A stretch of DNA of 64,000 bases from Smittia aterrima. Its lineage: Eukaryota; Arthropoda; Insecta; Diptera; Chironomidae. The notes under the pieces are model-generated. The model was not told where the DNA came from. It saw nothing but the letters and a program-made list of their open reading frames with translations, and did not search any database. Of the stretch, positions 25,595 through 35,899 are shown piece after piece; positions within the stretch are counted from its first letter, which is position 1; each line of letters starts with the position of its first letter. The stretch lies in the NCBI GenBank assembly GCA_033063855.1, contig CP093829.1, positions 16,709,537 through 16,773,536 on the forward strand, in the 5' to 3' direction. Position numbers and translations under genes: made by a program.

Positions 25595-27702
25595 TCTGAT
25601 TGATCACTTCTTATTGATTTCACGAAATATTGACACAACAAACTCCTACGACAAAACGAGATTTCAAATATAAATCTTAAATAATTACTTGAAAACTCAG
25701 CGTCGCACATTAATCAGTCACAAATCATTTGTGACAACAGTCTTTTTGGAACAATTTACGTTTCTTCTGAAAATTTTACTATAGAGATTAATCGTGAAAT
25801 TTAACTCGTCAACATCAAAAACTCCCTTATTCTATTCAAATTCCCACACACAAAAAAACAAAAGCTTCTCGAATGAAATCTAAATACTTAGCGACTGAGT
25901 GGCGCGACGAACCTTTCATAAAACAATAAAGAAATGAAATTAATTAAATTAATGAAAAATGCTTCGAGTAAATTAAATGAAAGTCGTATTACTCTCGAGG
26001 GCTTCCAAGAAACCAGAAATATGTTCGAAATAGACTGGAAAAGCTTTATAAAAGTTGAAAAATAAATCAGATTTCCTCGAAAAGCTTACGAAAACAGCCT
26101 TTATAAAGGTTTTGAAAGCGTACCTGCTCTCGAATTGCTTTGATGTCAGCTTTAGTGAGCATTGTGAGGCTAAAAAAATTTGATTGAAAGCTTTGTCCAT
26201 TATCAACGCTCATATTTTTGTCAACATTTTTGTTCAACAGCAATAAGTTCTTAAATTGAAATTCAAAGATATAAGATTTAAATCAACGTGCTGATTCTCA
26301 CGTCGTCATTACAAAGTTCTTTTGCTAACACCACTCCGGCGATCGTGAGCAATAAACAATTTCACTAAATCATCAGCCATGTGTTGATGCAGTGAGTACG
26401 TGTGACTCGAAGTTAATATCCCGTAATAATTTAATTTGCGCGACAAGTTACGATTCGATGGACGATTTGATTGAAATTTCAAGCGCGTTTCGAGTTAAAT
26501 AATGCCATTACGATAATCCTCAATTGAGCAACATGTTGCAAGTGCTGTTGAGTAAATTTCGCATCATAAATCAATCAGACAACGTTATTCTCGGCCACAG
26601 TTGGAAGATTTGCGTGAAACGTCGACGCTTCGGCTGAAAATAAAAATTCATGAATGAATGACTCGACTGTTCGCAGTTTGCCTTTTCTCTCGTTTCTTCG
26701 TTCAATATCAAAAGACTGAACTGTCGCGTGATTTGGGAACAAATGAATGAAGAAGGAACTGTTTGAATTATTCTAACCGCGTCTGCAATGAATCAGATGC
26801 GGATCTAAACCACGTAAAGATCAGTCTCGTTCATTAAAAATCTCCTTGATAGCAACGAAATATTTCTTCTCGCCTCTGTTCATTCTGAATGTGTTCGACG
26901 TCTCGTATCTTGACAACTGTCAAAGCATAGAAAAAGCAATCTTTGCTGCTATCTTCTATTCAATGCATGAAATGAAGCCGAGATTTCCATCCATCAAGGT
27001 TTAGATACTCAGATTTCTCTATTTCAGTCTCGTCTCACCGTAACGACCATCACGTAACAGCATCTCTTTACCAGTTTTTACTTTGTTTTCTGTTATCAAT
27101 GATTACTCGAGTTTCTTCTGATTAAAGACTAATTCGAACGAATGAAAAAGTTTGAAGCTTCGGAAGCGATTTTGTCAGATAAAACATCAAAAGCTTTTAA
27201 AAGCTTTGTTTTCCTTTTGTTCTTCTTGAGAGCAAAGCCCTCAGGAGGTGCGAGGGGGAGGGTAAGTCGCTTTAAGTCCTGATAAATCTTCAATCTTTCT
27301 CAATGATTTTGTCAATCGGATTCGCATGGTATTTTGAACCATTTCAAAAGGAATGTTAACAAGAATGAAGACATGAAGATAAATCTGTGAGGCGTTGGGC
27401 AGAAGATTGATGCCGAAGTGTCTTTGAATTGAAAAGTATCTTCACCCAAGGTCAGCTTTAATGTTCGTTGGATGAGAAGTTCTTCGTGAAAGAAGTGATT
27501 CCATTGATATTGACACGGAGAATGAACCACTGGCATTCAAATTCAAATTTCGCGTTTCTCATGTAGCAAAAGAAGAATAAAATGAAATTGTCGACACTCG
27601 TTGCATTCGAAATGAGACGAGCTTTTCATTTATTCTGATTCGATTTGTCGTTGTTCTTACGAATTCTTGCTTTCGCAACTGTCTCGCTCCCGGCTGCCGT
27701 TC
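25595..27702. other. Intergenic region upstream of secreted-protein genes
   Basis: About 2.1 kb without a supported gene. Small open frames on both strands lack splice-site support or family signal. A perfect 18-bp palindrome sits at 27190-27207. The right part is upstream regulatory sequence for the gene starting at 27784. Confidence 0.6.
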
Positions 27703-27704
27703 AA

Positions 27705-27742
27705 TATAAATATCCTAACGACTCTAAGAACATTTATCAGTT
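27705..27742 (+). promoter_or_regulatory. TATA box and initiator of acidic secreted protein gene
   Basis: TATAAATA at 27705-27712 is followed by an initiator-like TCAGTT at 27737-27742, the A lying 34 bp from the first T of the TATA box. This is normal insect core-promoter spacing. The start codon is at 27784, giving a 5' UTR of about 45 nt. Confidence 0.7.
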
Positions 27743-27783
27743 TTCGGTGGTCAGCTCTAAGCAAAAGAAGTTATAAAACAATC

Positions 27784-28628
27784 ATGAAGTGCGTTATTGG
27801 ATTTTTGTTCTTTTCGGTTTGCGCAATGCAAATTATCTCTGCGCTTCCCGTTCAACGGCAAAATGGAATGGTTTTCTACCAAAGCCCTGATTATTACAAT
27901 GCTCATCGTGCTTTCGTTATGCAATACGCGAGTCAACCGATCAGAGCTTACAGACGAACTGGACAAGCTGCCGCTTCTGGAGTCACAGCTTTCGCTGCAG
28001 GAAAGAAAATAGCTGCCGGAACTTATTTGAAACGTAGGTTTTCTTCTATCTAATTATTATGTATTTAGTTTAATCATCTCTTGTGAACAGACACAGATGA
28101 AATCGACGAAGAAGAAATTCCATCAAATGAGCAGCCTTTGGATGGCGCTGTTCAATCAGTAGCTGAAGCTTACCCCGCTCCAGAGTCTGATGAAGCAGAT
28201 CCAACAGAAGATGAAGAGTCAACTGATATCGCTAACCGACCAGCAAACGATATTCCAGAAGAAACTCCCATTCCCGAGTCTCCGCCAAAATTTGTTCCAA
28301 GCGATAACAAAAAAAACCCAGTTCAACGTGACGAGGAAGAAGAAGATGATGAAGAAGAAGAAGTTGCCCCAGTTCGCGCTTCTTCATCGAAACGCGGATC
28401 ACAAGGTGGAGCAACCTACTTTCCGGTTACATTTGGATCAACAAACGGCGGAGCTATTGCAATTGCAAATAGCTACAGCACAGGAAAAGGTAATTGGAGG
28501 GATTTATATTCAATTTCAAATGTTGAAAAATAAATATCAATTATTTCCATCGAGGAGGGTCCGCATCGAGTCGAGCAACAGCTTACGGGTCAGCTGCAAA
28601 ACCGAAGCTTCGAGTAAAGCACCAATAA
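27784..28628 (+). CDS. Secreted acidic low-complexity protein, 240 residues
   Basis: Three exons: 27784-28033, 28091-28489, 28555-28628. A hydrophobic signal peptide (MKCVIGFLFFSVCAMQ, cleavage likely before LPVQ) marks it as secreted. The mature chain has a Tyr/Arg/Ala-rich part followed by a strongly acidic, Pro-rich middle with runs such as EEEEDDEEEE. It ends in a neutral Gly/Ser/Ala tail, GGATYFPVTFGSTNGGAIAI, continuing to AYGSAAKPKLRVKHQ. I recall tails like YFPV-FGSTNGGAIAIANS in other fly secreted or cuticle-associated proteins, but I cannot name the family with certainty. The start is set by the TATA box upstream and by the signal peptide. AATAAA at 28769-28774 is the likely poly(A) signal. 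The function is unknown; an extracellular matrix or cuticle component is possible. Confidence 0.85.
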
Positions 28629-29663
28629 ATCGGTATTTCCATAAAAAAATAAAATGGAACGGGAGAACCCCATCGGGTTATCACAACATTCATGGTCAAC
28701 ATTCGTAAAATCATTTTGTGCAATGAAAAGGTTCAAAGTGTCGTAATGACGAAATCTAAAATACAAATAATAAAGATGTTCAACTAAACATTTGTTGTTC
28801 AGGGTTAGACGCTCGATGATTTCAGAAAATTGGATTACATTACATTCGTTCAGGTCTAATTGGGTTAACGGTTGTGGTCGTTCTCTAAAGGGGAATAAAA
28901 TTTTCGATAAAACGAGATTATCCTTTGATTCTTGTTTGGCCACTAATAGTGAAAGCTATTAATTGATTTCTACGTACTTCGTTGAATGGAGAACACGCTA
29001 AATTAATTATCTCAAGCTTCTTCACACTCACCGTTTCCAAGACCGTTTCCAAAAAATAAAGCTTGCAGAACAGGTTTGATTACATCAACAAGAATGATTA
29101 GTGTGGGTGTATGATCGGTATTTCAAAAACGATTACTCGTCATGTGCAACATCAATAATCTTCTCAGACGATGATTTTGTTCGAAAAACCCTACACTTAA
29201 AGAACTTAAAGAGCCACGAACGAAAAACCCCACACTTAAAGAACTTAAAGAGCCACGAACTCATTTCAACTATATTGTAGTCAAAGTAACGTTTTACTTG
29301 TTTAAAGTCATTGTAAGAATCACAAATTATTTACCATTGTTACGACAGCTTTTAAGCTCCTTGTTTCGATTATTTAATATTTTGAAGATTTTGTGTTAAA
29401 ATTCAGACTTTACCAACATCAAAGAATTTTGCTTAAAAACCTTAATTGTAAAAAAATCTTAAAATCAGCTTTGACATGGTGATTCTCAGAAGTGTTTGTT
29501 TGCAGCTTGATTCTAATTTCTCTTTGGTGCTGTTGATAAGCTCAACACTCATACAACGTGACCCGACGATCGTCTCACAAACTACAAACCTAATCGACGA
29601 TGTATTTCTTGTTTTTTATTTCTTGTTCATTATCGCGGAGATTCCCGTCTGTCGTCGTTGGAG
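28629..29663. other. Intergenic region between two secreted-protein genes
   Basis: Contains the 3' UTR of the acidic protein gene and a 39-bp tandem duplication at 29182-29259, annotated separately. No other gene seen. Confidence 0.65.
29182..29259 (+). repeat. Tandem duplication, 2 x 39 bp
   Basis: Units at 29182-29220 and 29221-29259 match at 38 of 39 positions, with one T/C difference (CCCTAC versus CCCCAC). Each unit itself contains the internal near-repeat ACTTAAAGA/ACTTAAAGA. The near identity implies a recent duplication. Confidence 0.95.
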
Positions 29664-29700
29664 TATAAAAAGCCTATGAGAACTGAATTTTAGCTTAGTC
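29664..29700 (+). promoter_or_regulatory. TATA box and initiator of Gly/Ala-rich secreted protein gene
   Basis: TATAAAA at 29664-29670 and an initiator-like TTAGTC at 29695-29700, whose A lies 33 bp downstream of the TATA box. The start codon follows at 29757. Confidence 0.7.
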
Positions 29701-29756
29701 TTGCTTAAAATTTCTTACTGATTGAAGATTCTTTGTCGTTTTCCGTAAAGTTCAAA

Positions 29757-30777
29757 ATGAAATTCTTCATTGTGTTATTTGCTGTTGTCTGCGCTTCTCT
29801 TGCTGCGCCACAATTTGGTTTCCCAGGGCAATTCGGAGGAAGTGCTGCTAACGCCGCAGCTGGTTCACAGACATTTGGGTAAACATATTTTTGTCAACCA
29901 TTAGACAATTAATTCTGTGATTTAAGTGTCATAGAGAGAGACAGCTTACCAAATATTTCCTTTTTGTCAAGTTTATTGAATATCCAAATTTAATTGGTCT
30001 TGAAGAATTATCCACTTTATGCTTTTAAAGAACAGCAATTTCCGAGAATGTCATCAAAAAATCATGTCAATCATGTATATTCATCTTGTCTGTTGACCTA
30101 AATCTAAATGATAACAAGAACTTCGAAACGAAGGAATAAATTATTTAAAAGTTTGTTGACGCGAATAAGAAAAAAAGTGGAAAAACCAGAAAGTTTTGAT
30201 GTTCACAAACTCAGAAGCATTGACCGTGACCAATCGAGTAACGTTGTTTTCTTTTTTATATTCAGCGGTAATGGCTTCGGAGGAGGATTTGGTGGAAGTT
30301 CCTCAAACGCGGGTAAGATATTTTTATCTCAAAGCAGAAAGGCGTGAAAACTGATAACAAAATTATTTTCAAAGCTGCTCAAAGCCAAAGCTTTAACCAA
30401 GGAGGAGGATTCGGAGGTTTCCCTGGACAGTTCTCTGGAAGTGGTAAATATTTTATTTCATTTCCATTTCTTTTTTCCTCGAATCAGTTTGATTCTCAAA
30501 AACATCTTCTTACATTTTGCTTTCTCCTTCTTTTCTAGCCGCTAATGCTGGTAAGTAACGAAGGGGATGAGATGTTATTGCTTGTAACGAAAATAAATAC
30601 GAAATATTTACGCTTCAGCTGCTTCGTCTCAGACTTTCAACCAGGGAGGATTTGGCGGCGGATTTGGGGGATCAGCAGCCAACGGCAAGTGAATTAATTC
30701 AACAACTTGAATATTCATTATTTTCTTTTCAATTTTCATATTTAGCTGCTGCTGGAACACAATCATTCGGCGGTTAA
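29757..30777 (+). CDS. Small Gly/Ala/Phe-rich secreted protein, 115 residues
   Basis: Six exons: 29757-29878, 30266-30312, 30375-30443, 30539-30550 (only 12 bp), 30619-30684 and 30746-30777. All phases agree. The intron after 30684 uses a GC donor (GCAAGT), supported because the joined sequence SAANAAAGTQSFGG repeats the exon 1 segment SAANAAAGSQTFG. A clear signal peptide (MKFFIVLFAVVCASLA) is followed by repeats of FGGG, FGGS and SQ(T/S)F. No Cys, enzyme motif or membrane segment. The composition resembles small glycine-rich structural secretions or peptide-like precursors of insects; the function is unknown. AATAAA lies at 30833-30838. The core promoter is a TATA type, typical of highly expressed tissue-specific genes. 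Confidence 0.83.
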
Positions 30778-30838
30778 CATGTCGAGCTATTAAAATATGT
30801 TTTGTGTTATCTGAGATATTTTTTCACGTACGAATAAA

Positions 30839-31734
30839 AATGATTTTTGTGCCCTCGATGAAAATGTGTTTCTTTTGATTTGTTTCGAAGTGATAGTCAA
30901 CAACATTTCTTTTATTTGGTAAAAATCAAAATTGACATTGCTTGGCAGCGAACATTAAGGTTTCGAGACTGATCGATTTTCAGTATTTATATTTATGATT
31001 TGGTGAATTTCAAAATTACCAATAATTTACTGCCTCCATCAAATCAGGATCTGCAGACGAGAAAAAATATTTCGCAGAAAAGAAAAAGTTTTCCCGCATC
31101 TTTTGTTTTGTCTTTGAAATTAAGAATCAAATTTCATCAAACTTTGTGGCTTGTAAAACAACGTGATTTACAAACAAGCCTCGAAGTTTTGTTAAATTGA
31201 ATTAAAAACGACAAGAAAAAGTTGCTGACCTGCTCGAGCGTTGATTAATAAATATTTATCTTCTTTTTAGCGAAGTTTATCCTACAAAAGTTTTGTTTAT
31301 TTTTGCAATGTTTTCGTTAGAAGGACTTTGTAGCAATTTGTACGTTCCACGAAGTTTTAACAATGCTTTCCTGAAAATGAAAAATATTTATTTATATCAC
31401 GTAATTTACTAATTGATGCGAATATCTGCAACTAAAGCTTTTATATTTTAATTGGCTTTACAACTTTCTTCTTAATTCATTATAAATTTTATTGACACAA
31501 ATATTTCCTTTCAATAAATATCAAAATATAAATCGGATCATGAAGAAAAAGCTTTTGGCTTTATAAACTATGCTCTGTGATTCCTTTAACTTCGTTGAAT
31601 ATCTAACTAATATTTGCATGTATTCTAGGTGGATTATGACCTCGAAAATTTCTCTGAAAAGCCATGATGAAGTTTTATAATTTTATCACAGAACAGACGT
31701 CGACATCGAATAATTAGTAAACTTTAATAACATT
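30839..31734. other. Intergenic tail-to-tail region before Ube3b
   Basis: Separates the Gly-rich gene (plus) from the 3' end of Ube3b (minus). An ATTAAA in the minus direction at 31723-31728 could serve Ube3b. Very AT-rich, with no ORF of interest. Confidence 0.6.
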
Positions 31735-34700
31735 TTATGAAAGCTCGAAACCTGTGTTGCTTGTGATCGCGTATCGAAGCTTATCACGAAGAGTGCTCTT
31801 TTTCTGGTAGTTTGGAAGTCTGTGAAACTAAAATTATGAAAGTTCAATGTTGACGGAATATTTTGAATAACTCACTTTAGCAAATTAAAACATGTCGAAC
31901 TACTCGGAAGTCTCAACAAAGGTTCTCTTTTACGTATCGTGAAAAATCCTCGGATAACGCTTCCAATCGTGTCACCTACAGCATAAAACAAAGTTTTCTT
32001 GAAATGTGTGTTCGTGACTAATAACTTGTCAATTTTATTATTTTACCAGTATCGTCATCATCACCGACCTCAACGCATCGAATAGAAAATTGTGGCTCCA
32101 TGTGCGCGAATCCTAAAAGTGGTGGCCTTTAAAAGAAAAGATTTGTTTTTTCTTTAATGGCTCTCTTCCGAAAATGGGCGGAGAGATTAAATCTTTTCAG
32201 AAATCTGTGTAGGTTTTCAATTGCAGGTCAATTGCTAAATTTTAAAATACTTTTCCAAGTATCAAGTTTCTCGGAAAGTTAAATTTCCCACTCACCTAGA
32301 GCAGCTAGTGACAAATTTCAAGAATAAACGGCGCTCGTCCTCTGTAAAGTCCTTAGCAAGTATGTCCCAGAGCCATCCAATGACCCTATGAGAATCATGA
32401 AATCCTCCAAAGTACTGTGTGTTCCTTCTTAGATCCTTCAGATCAAGTGGGCTCGTGTCTCCCGAAATTAGACGCTGTAGTTCTACCATTGAAAACAGTG
32501 ACAACCAATCGAGATTGATGATGCTGCGAAAACCTCTGATAAATGCACAAGTCTGCTCGGCAATTTGGGTATGCATTCGGAAAAAAGCCATGCTGTGAAT
32601 GTAATTGATTCTGTAAAAGAAAAAAGAATGAAGTTGTGAACCTGCAGAGTTTTGATAGAAAAATTATTATTCAATTACCGACCTATTTTCATTCGTGACT
32701 GGCTGCAAGCGACCACCTGGAACTAGCTCGTGATGAATAATACGGCCCATTACATCTTCGTCGACAGAAAATGTTAAATCCAAATCAGAGACATCACCCT
32801 ACGAATGAATTGCAATTGATTGAAAGAACTTTTCATTGAGATTTGTCTTGCTCACTTCATAATGTTTGATAAACGTTAAACTCTTGTATAACTCTTTGTC
32901 GAGTGAAGGTAATTCATCGATACATGAATAGAATGCTTGTTGAGTTTGTCCGAGAACGAGCGAGAGAAAAAAGGATGCAAAGGGAACATCAACGAGGATC
33001 CCTTCATAAACAGCTTTTCCCAACATTCGGCCCACAAATTCAAAGAGATGTCTGAAACAAAAGAGAGAAAGCTATTGTCAGATGTCGAAATCGGATGAAA
33101 ATGTTTGGAAGCTCACAAGTGATTGGCATCATTTAGATAAGATATCGGCGAAGGGTAGAGGCGGTTGTCAGCCGTCGTCTTAAAAAGATTCAGTGATGGA
33201 TCAAAAACCCTTTTAATAGTCTCCTCAAGAAACTCTTTAAAAACTCCATCTTGATCAATACCCGCCTCATCCAGTCCTTGTTGGTTAATGAATCTGACTC
33301 GAATAATTCCTTTCAACGAACGAGCGGGGAGTGCAGCGAGCTGTCGATATCCATCTTCGACAATTCTGTCACGATGGACGGTGACTAAAGCCGAACTTGG
33401 TGCGTATGCTGAATCAGTCAATCCTAAAACCGCCTTCTCATTTTGCACGTACTTGCGAAACAGCGAAACTCGTTCTTGATGCGAAATGATGTGAGGCATT
33501 TTTTGCAATAAGAGTTGAACGTGTTTCTTGCTTTTCTCCAAGTCCATAAGGAAGTAAGCTGGTTTTATCTCCTTGATTATCCAATGATTATCAGGCGCAA
33601 ACACTCTTCGGTTGTCTCTACGGTATAAACAAAGCAACAACGTATGCATGGAGACGAAGAGAGGACAGTTAAAAACAACTTTTGTTTCGTAAATATTCTC
33701 ATGAACGGTTTTGTAGAGTAAATTGTTAAGGAAATGGCTGAGAATGATGTAGTCGTTGAGTGAGAAAAGCGCCTGCTGCTCGTACATTTCCATATCGTCT
33801 AAGATAGTTACATAATGAGTCATCGAGTCACAGAAAAGAAGAAGCAAAAGTCCCGGTGGATTAGTGATGTCGTCGTATCGAATGAGGTCAATAAAACTTT
33901 TAATGCCCAGCGACACTATCAACGTCCATAAATCTCTTAGAATGGTTCCGTTATAGCAAATGCCAGAGAGGATATCGAGTTTCAGCTGGGGTAATGTAAC
34001 CAGCGCTTCATAATACATCGCACAAGTTGTTGCTATGCGTTGAATTTCAAACGAGTCGAATTTCTTATAGGATTTTATGCTTTTGTTTATGATACCGCTT
34101 TTAAGCTCGATTGCTTTCTTGATTAGCGAATTGGAAGAGCTTCCAGTTCCAGATGATCCACTTGCATCTTTATCGCTCTTTTCCATAGTCGATGCGACTT
34201 GTTTAAGATGATCGCCAAGAAGAATTTTCGTTAGTTTATGGCCCCATAGAAGATTAACCTGTTTCTTGATCAACGATAAGTTTTCGTAGATTGTGTCGTT
34301 AGATTTGCTTGCATTATACCACCCAAGAAGCTCATGCCATTGACTGCAGGTTCCTCTTTGTTCGACAGTATCAGGAATCGTTTCAAAAAGTGACTTCATC
34401 ATAAGAGTCACTTGAGGATATGCAAGCTCAATTGCCTTTTCAGACTTCTCCATGAAATAAAGTTGAACCAAGTTTGCCGTCAATGCAAGAAGCTTTGCAC
34501 CTTGTAGACTATTCGATATGAACTTGAAGTTTTCTTTATCGTAAATTAGATCCACACATTTTTCAAAGATTCCACGAGTTTGAAAGTTTTTCGTTGTCTC
34601 TGGTGTGAACTGCTCGAGTTGGAAAACTAGTGCAGGTATCGATAATATTTGGCAAACAAATTGCGTGAGAAGGTTGTGAGTGAAATTGGCATTGCTTAAT

Positions 34701-35551
34701 GGCCTAACAGCAAGTGTAATCACAGCATTTAAGGAAATTGGTTTTAAGCTTACAACCGAGCGACAAGTTCCTTTGATGAGGATTGTCTTAAAATAGAAAT
34801 AAATCTTATAAGATTACATACACTTGACACTTTTAAGTACTTACTCGAAGACTAACGAAGAATCCTTTCTGAATAAGAAATCCAAGGATGTTGTTGCATA
34901 TTTGTTGCATAGCAGGTTTCATCACACTGAGTTGTTTACTTCGTAATATCGCCCAGCTGTTTGGACAAGTAAAAGCTACTAAAGTCCTTAGAACGAGGGC
35001 AAGCGAAACAGTATCACGATGTGTCTCAGGCTTTAGTGAATCCATAAGCGAGCAGCATTTGAAGAGGAATTGCTTCATGTGTCGAATCCATGCGAGACTG
35101 TGATCCTTATTCAGAGCGACTCCAATGTAACTTAATTTTGGTGATTCTGATTCAATGCTGCAAAGTAGATATCGACAAAGGTTCTCAAGTCGCTCGCGAT
35201 CTTCTTCCAGCTCATTCTCTGTTCTCCATGATAAGAGAAGATAATGTGTAGCTGCATGATATATTTGGAGATTTGGTTTCAGCTCAACTTCGCTGTTAGT
35301 TGATATCGGAATAAAATCTGAAAACTCCTTTCTGGAAAAAAGAAGAAGCTTAGACGAAAATTCTGAAATTGAGTAAACTAGGAAACTTACAAAATATTAG
35401 TCTTGAACTTTGACCTCGCAAGCCATCCCCGATAAATCTTTTGAATCATACAAGCAGCGTTCTCACGTTCCTGTTCGATTTCTTGCTTTTTGTGTCTTTC
35501 ATTTCGTTTTGTTTTCAATTCTTCAAGAAACTTTGTTTGGTCGGACGTCAT
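31735..35551 (-). CDS. Ube3b: HECT-type E3 ubiquitin ligase UBE3B
   Basis: Transfers ubiquitin from an E2 via a catalytic Cys to substrates; vertebrate UBE3B acts partly at mitochondria and is calmodulin-regulated. Nine exons right to left: 35391-35551, 34845-35331, 33117-34786, 32856-33051, 32683-32798, 32296-32610, 32047-32126, 31876-31975, 31735-31819. Phases all agree and give 1,069 residues, essentially the human length (1,068). The start is the first real ATG (MTSDQTKFLEE). An IQ motif lies at about 35-50 (MIQKIYRGWLARSKFK). The N-lobe of the HECT domain is recognisable from VRFINQQGLDEAGIDQDG and LFEFVGRMLGKA. The C-lobe has the catalytic Cys at about 1037 in SSSTCFNLLKLPNY, and the C-terminus is NTGFELS, as in UBE3B. 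The IQ-motif N-terminus and C-terminus separate it from UBE3C. Confidence 0.96.
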
Positions 35552-35899
35552 TTCCACGGGAAATCTTCTCAATTAGATCAAAAGTACGTTTACATCAACA
35601 TTCAACTAAAAATTCAAACATTCCTAGTCAATTAACAAAATTTTCCTTTCTATGTCAATTTTTGAATTTCGGATTTTTGTTTTGTTTTTAGTTCAGGAGT
35701 TTTCAGCACGCCGCCAGATGGGGGTTTTCTCATTGAGGGCCTTGGAACGAAGTTTCCACAAAAACAAGGAGATTGTAACTAAGTTTTCAAAATTTTCCCG
35801 CCTCTTTTAAACGTTGTTGGATGGTTTTACCGGCAAAAAAGTATGCGCAAAGTATGCGCAATAACTTGCCCTTATAAAACTTTGTTTTCTGGCATAAAG
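35552..35899. promoter_or_regulatory. Bidirectional promoter region of Ube3b and Art7
   Basis: Only 348 bp separate the two opposite-facing start codons. No TATA box is well placed. It contains an exact 11-bp tandem repeat, AGTATGCGCAA, at 35840-35861. The second half also contains an ATG (35843) in frame with Art7. Confidence 0.65.

Noticed and set aside
35410..35691. 93-codon plus-strand frame
   Set aside because: Antisense of Ube3b exon 1; Phe/Leu-rich by complement of Lys/Glu-rich coding.
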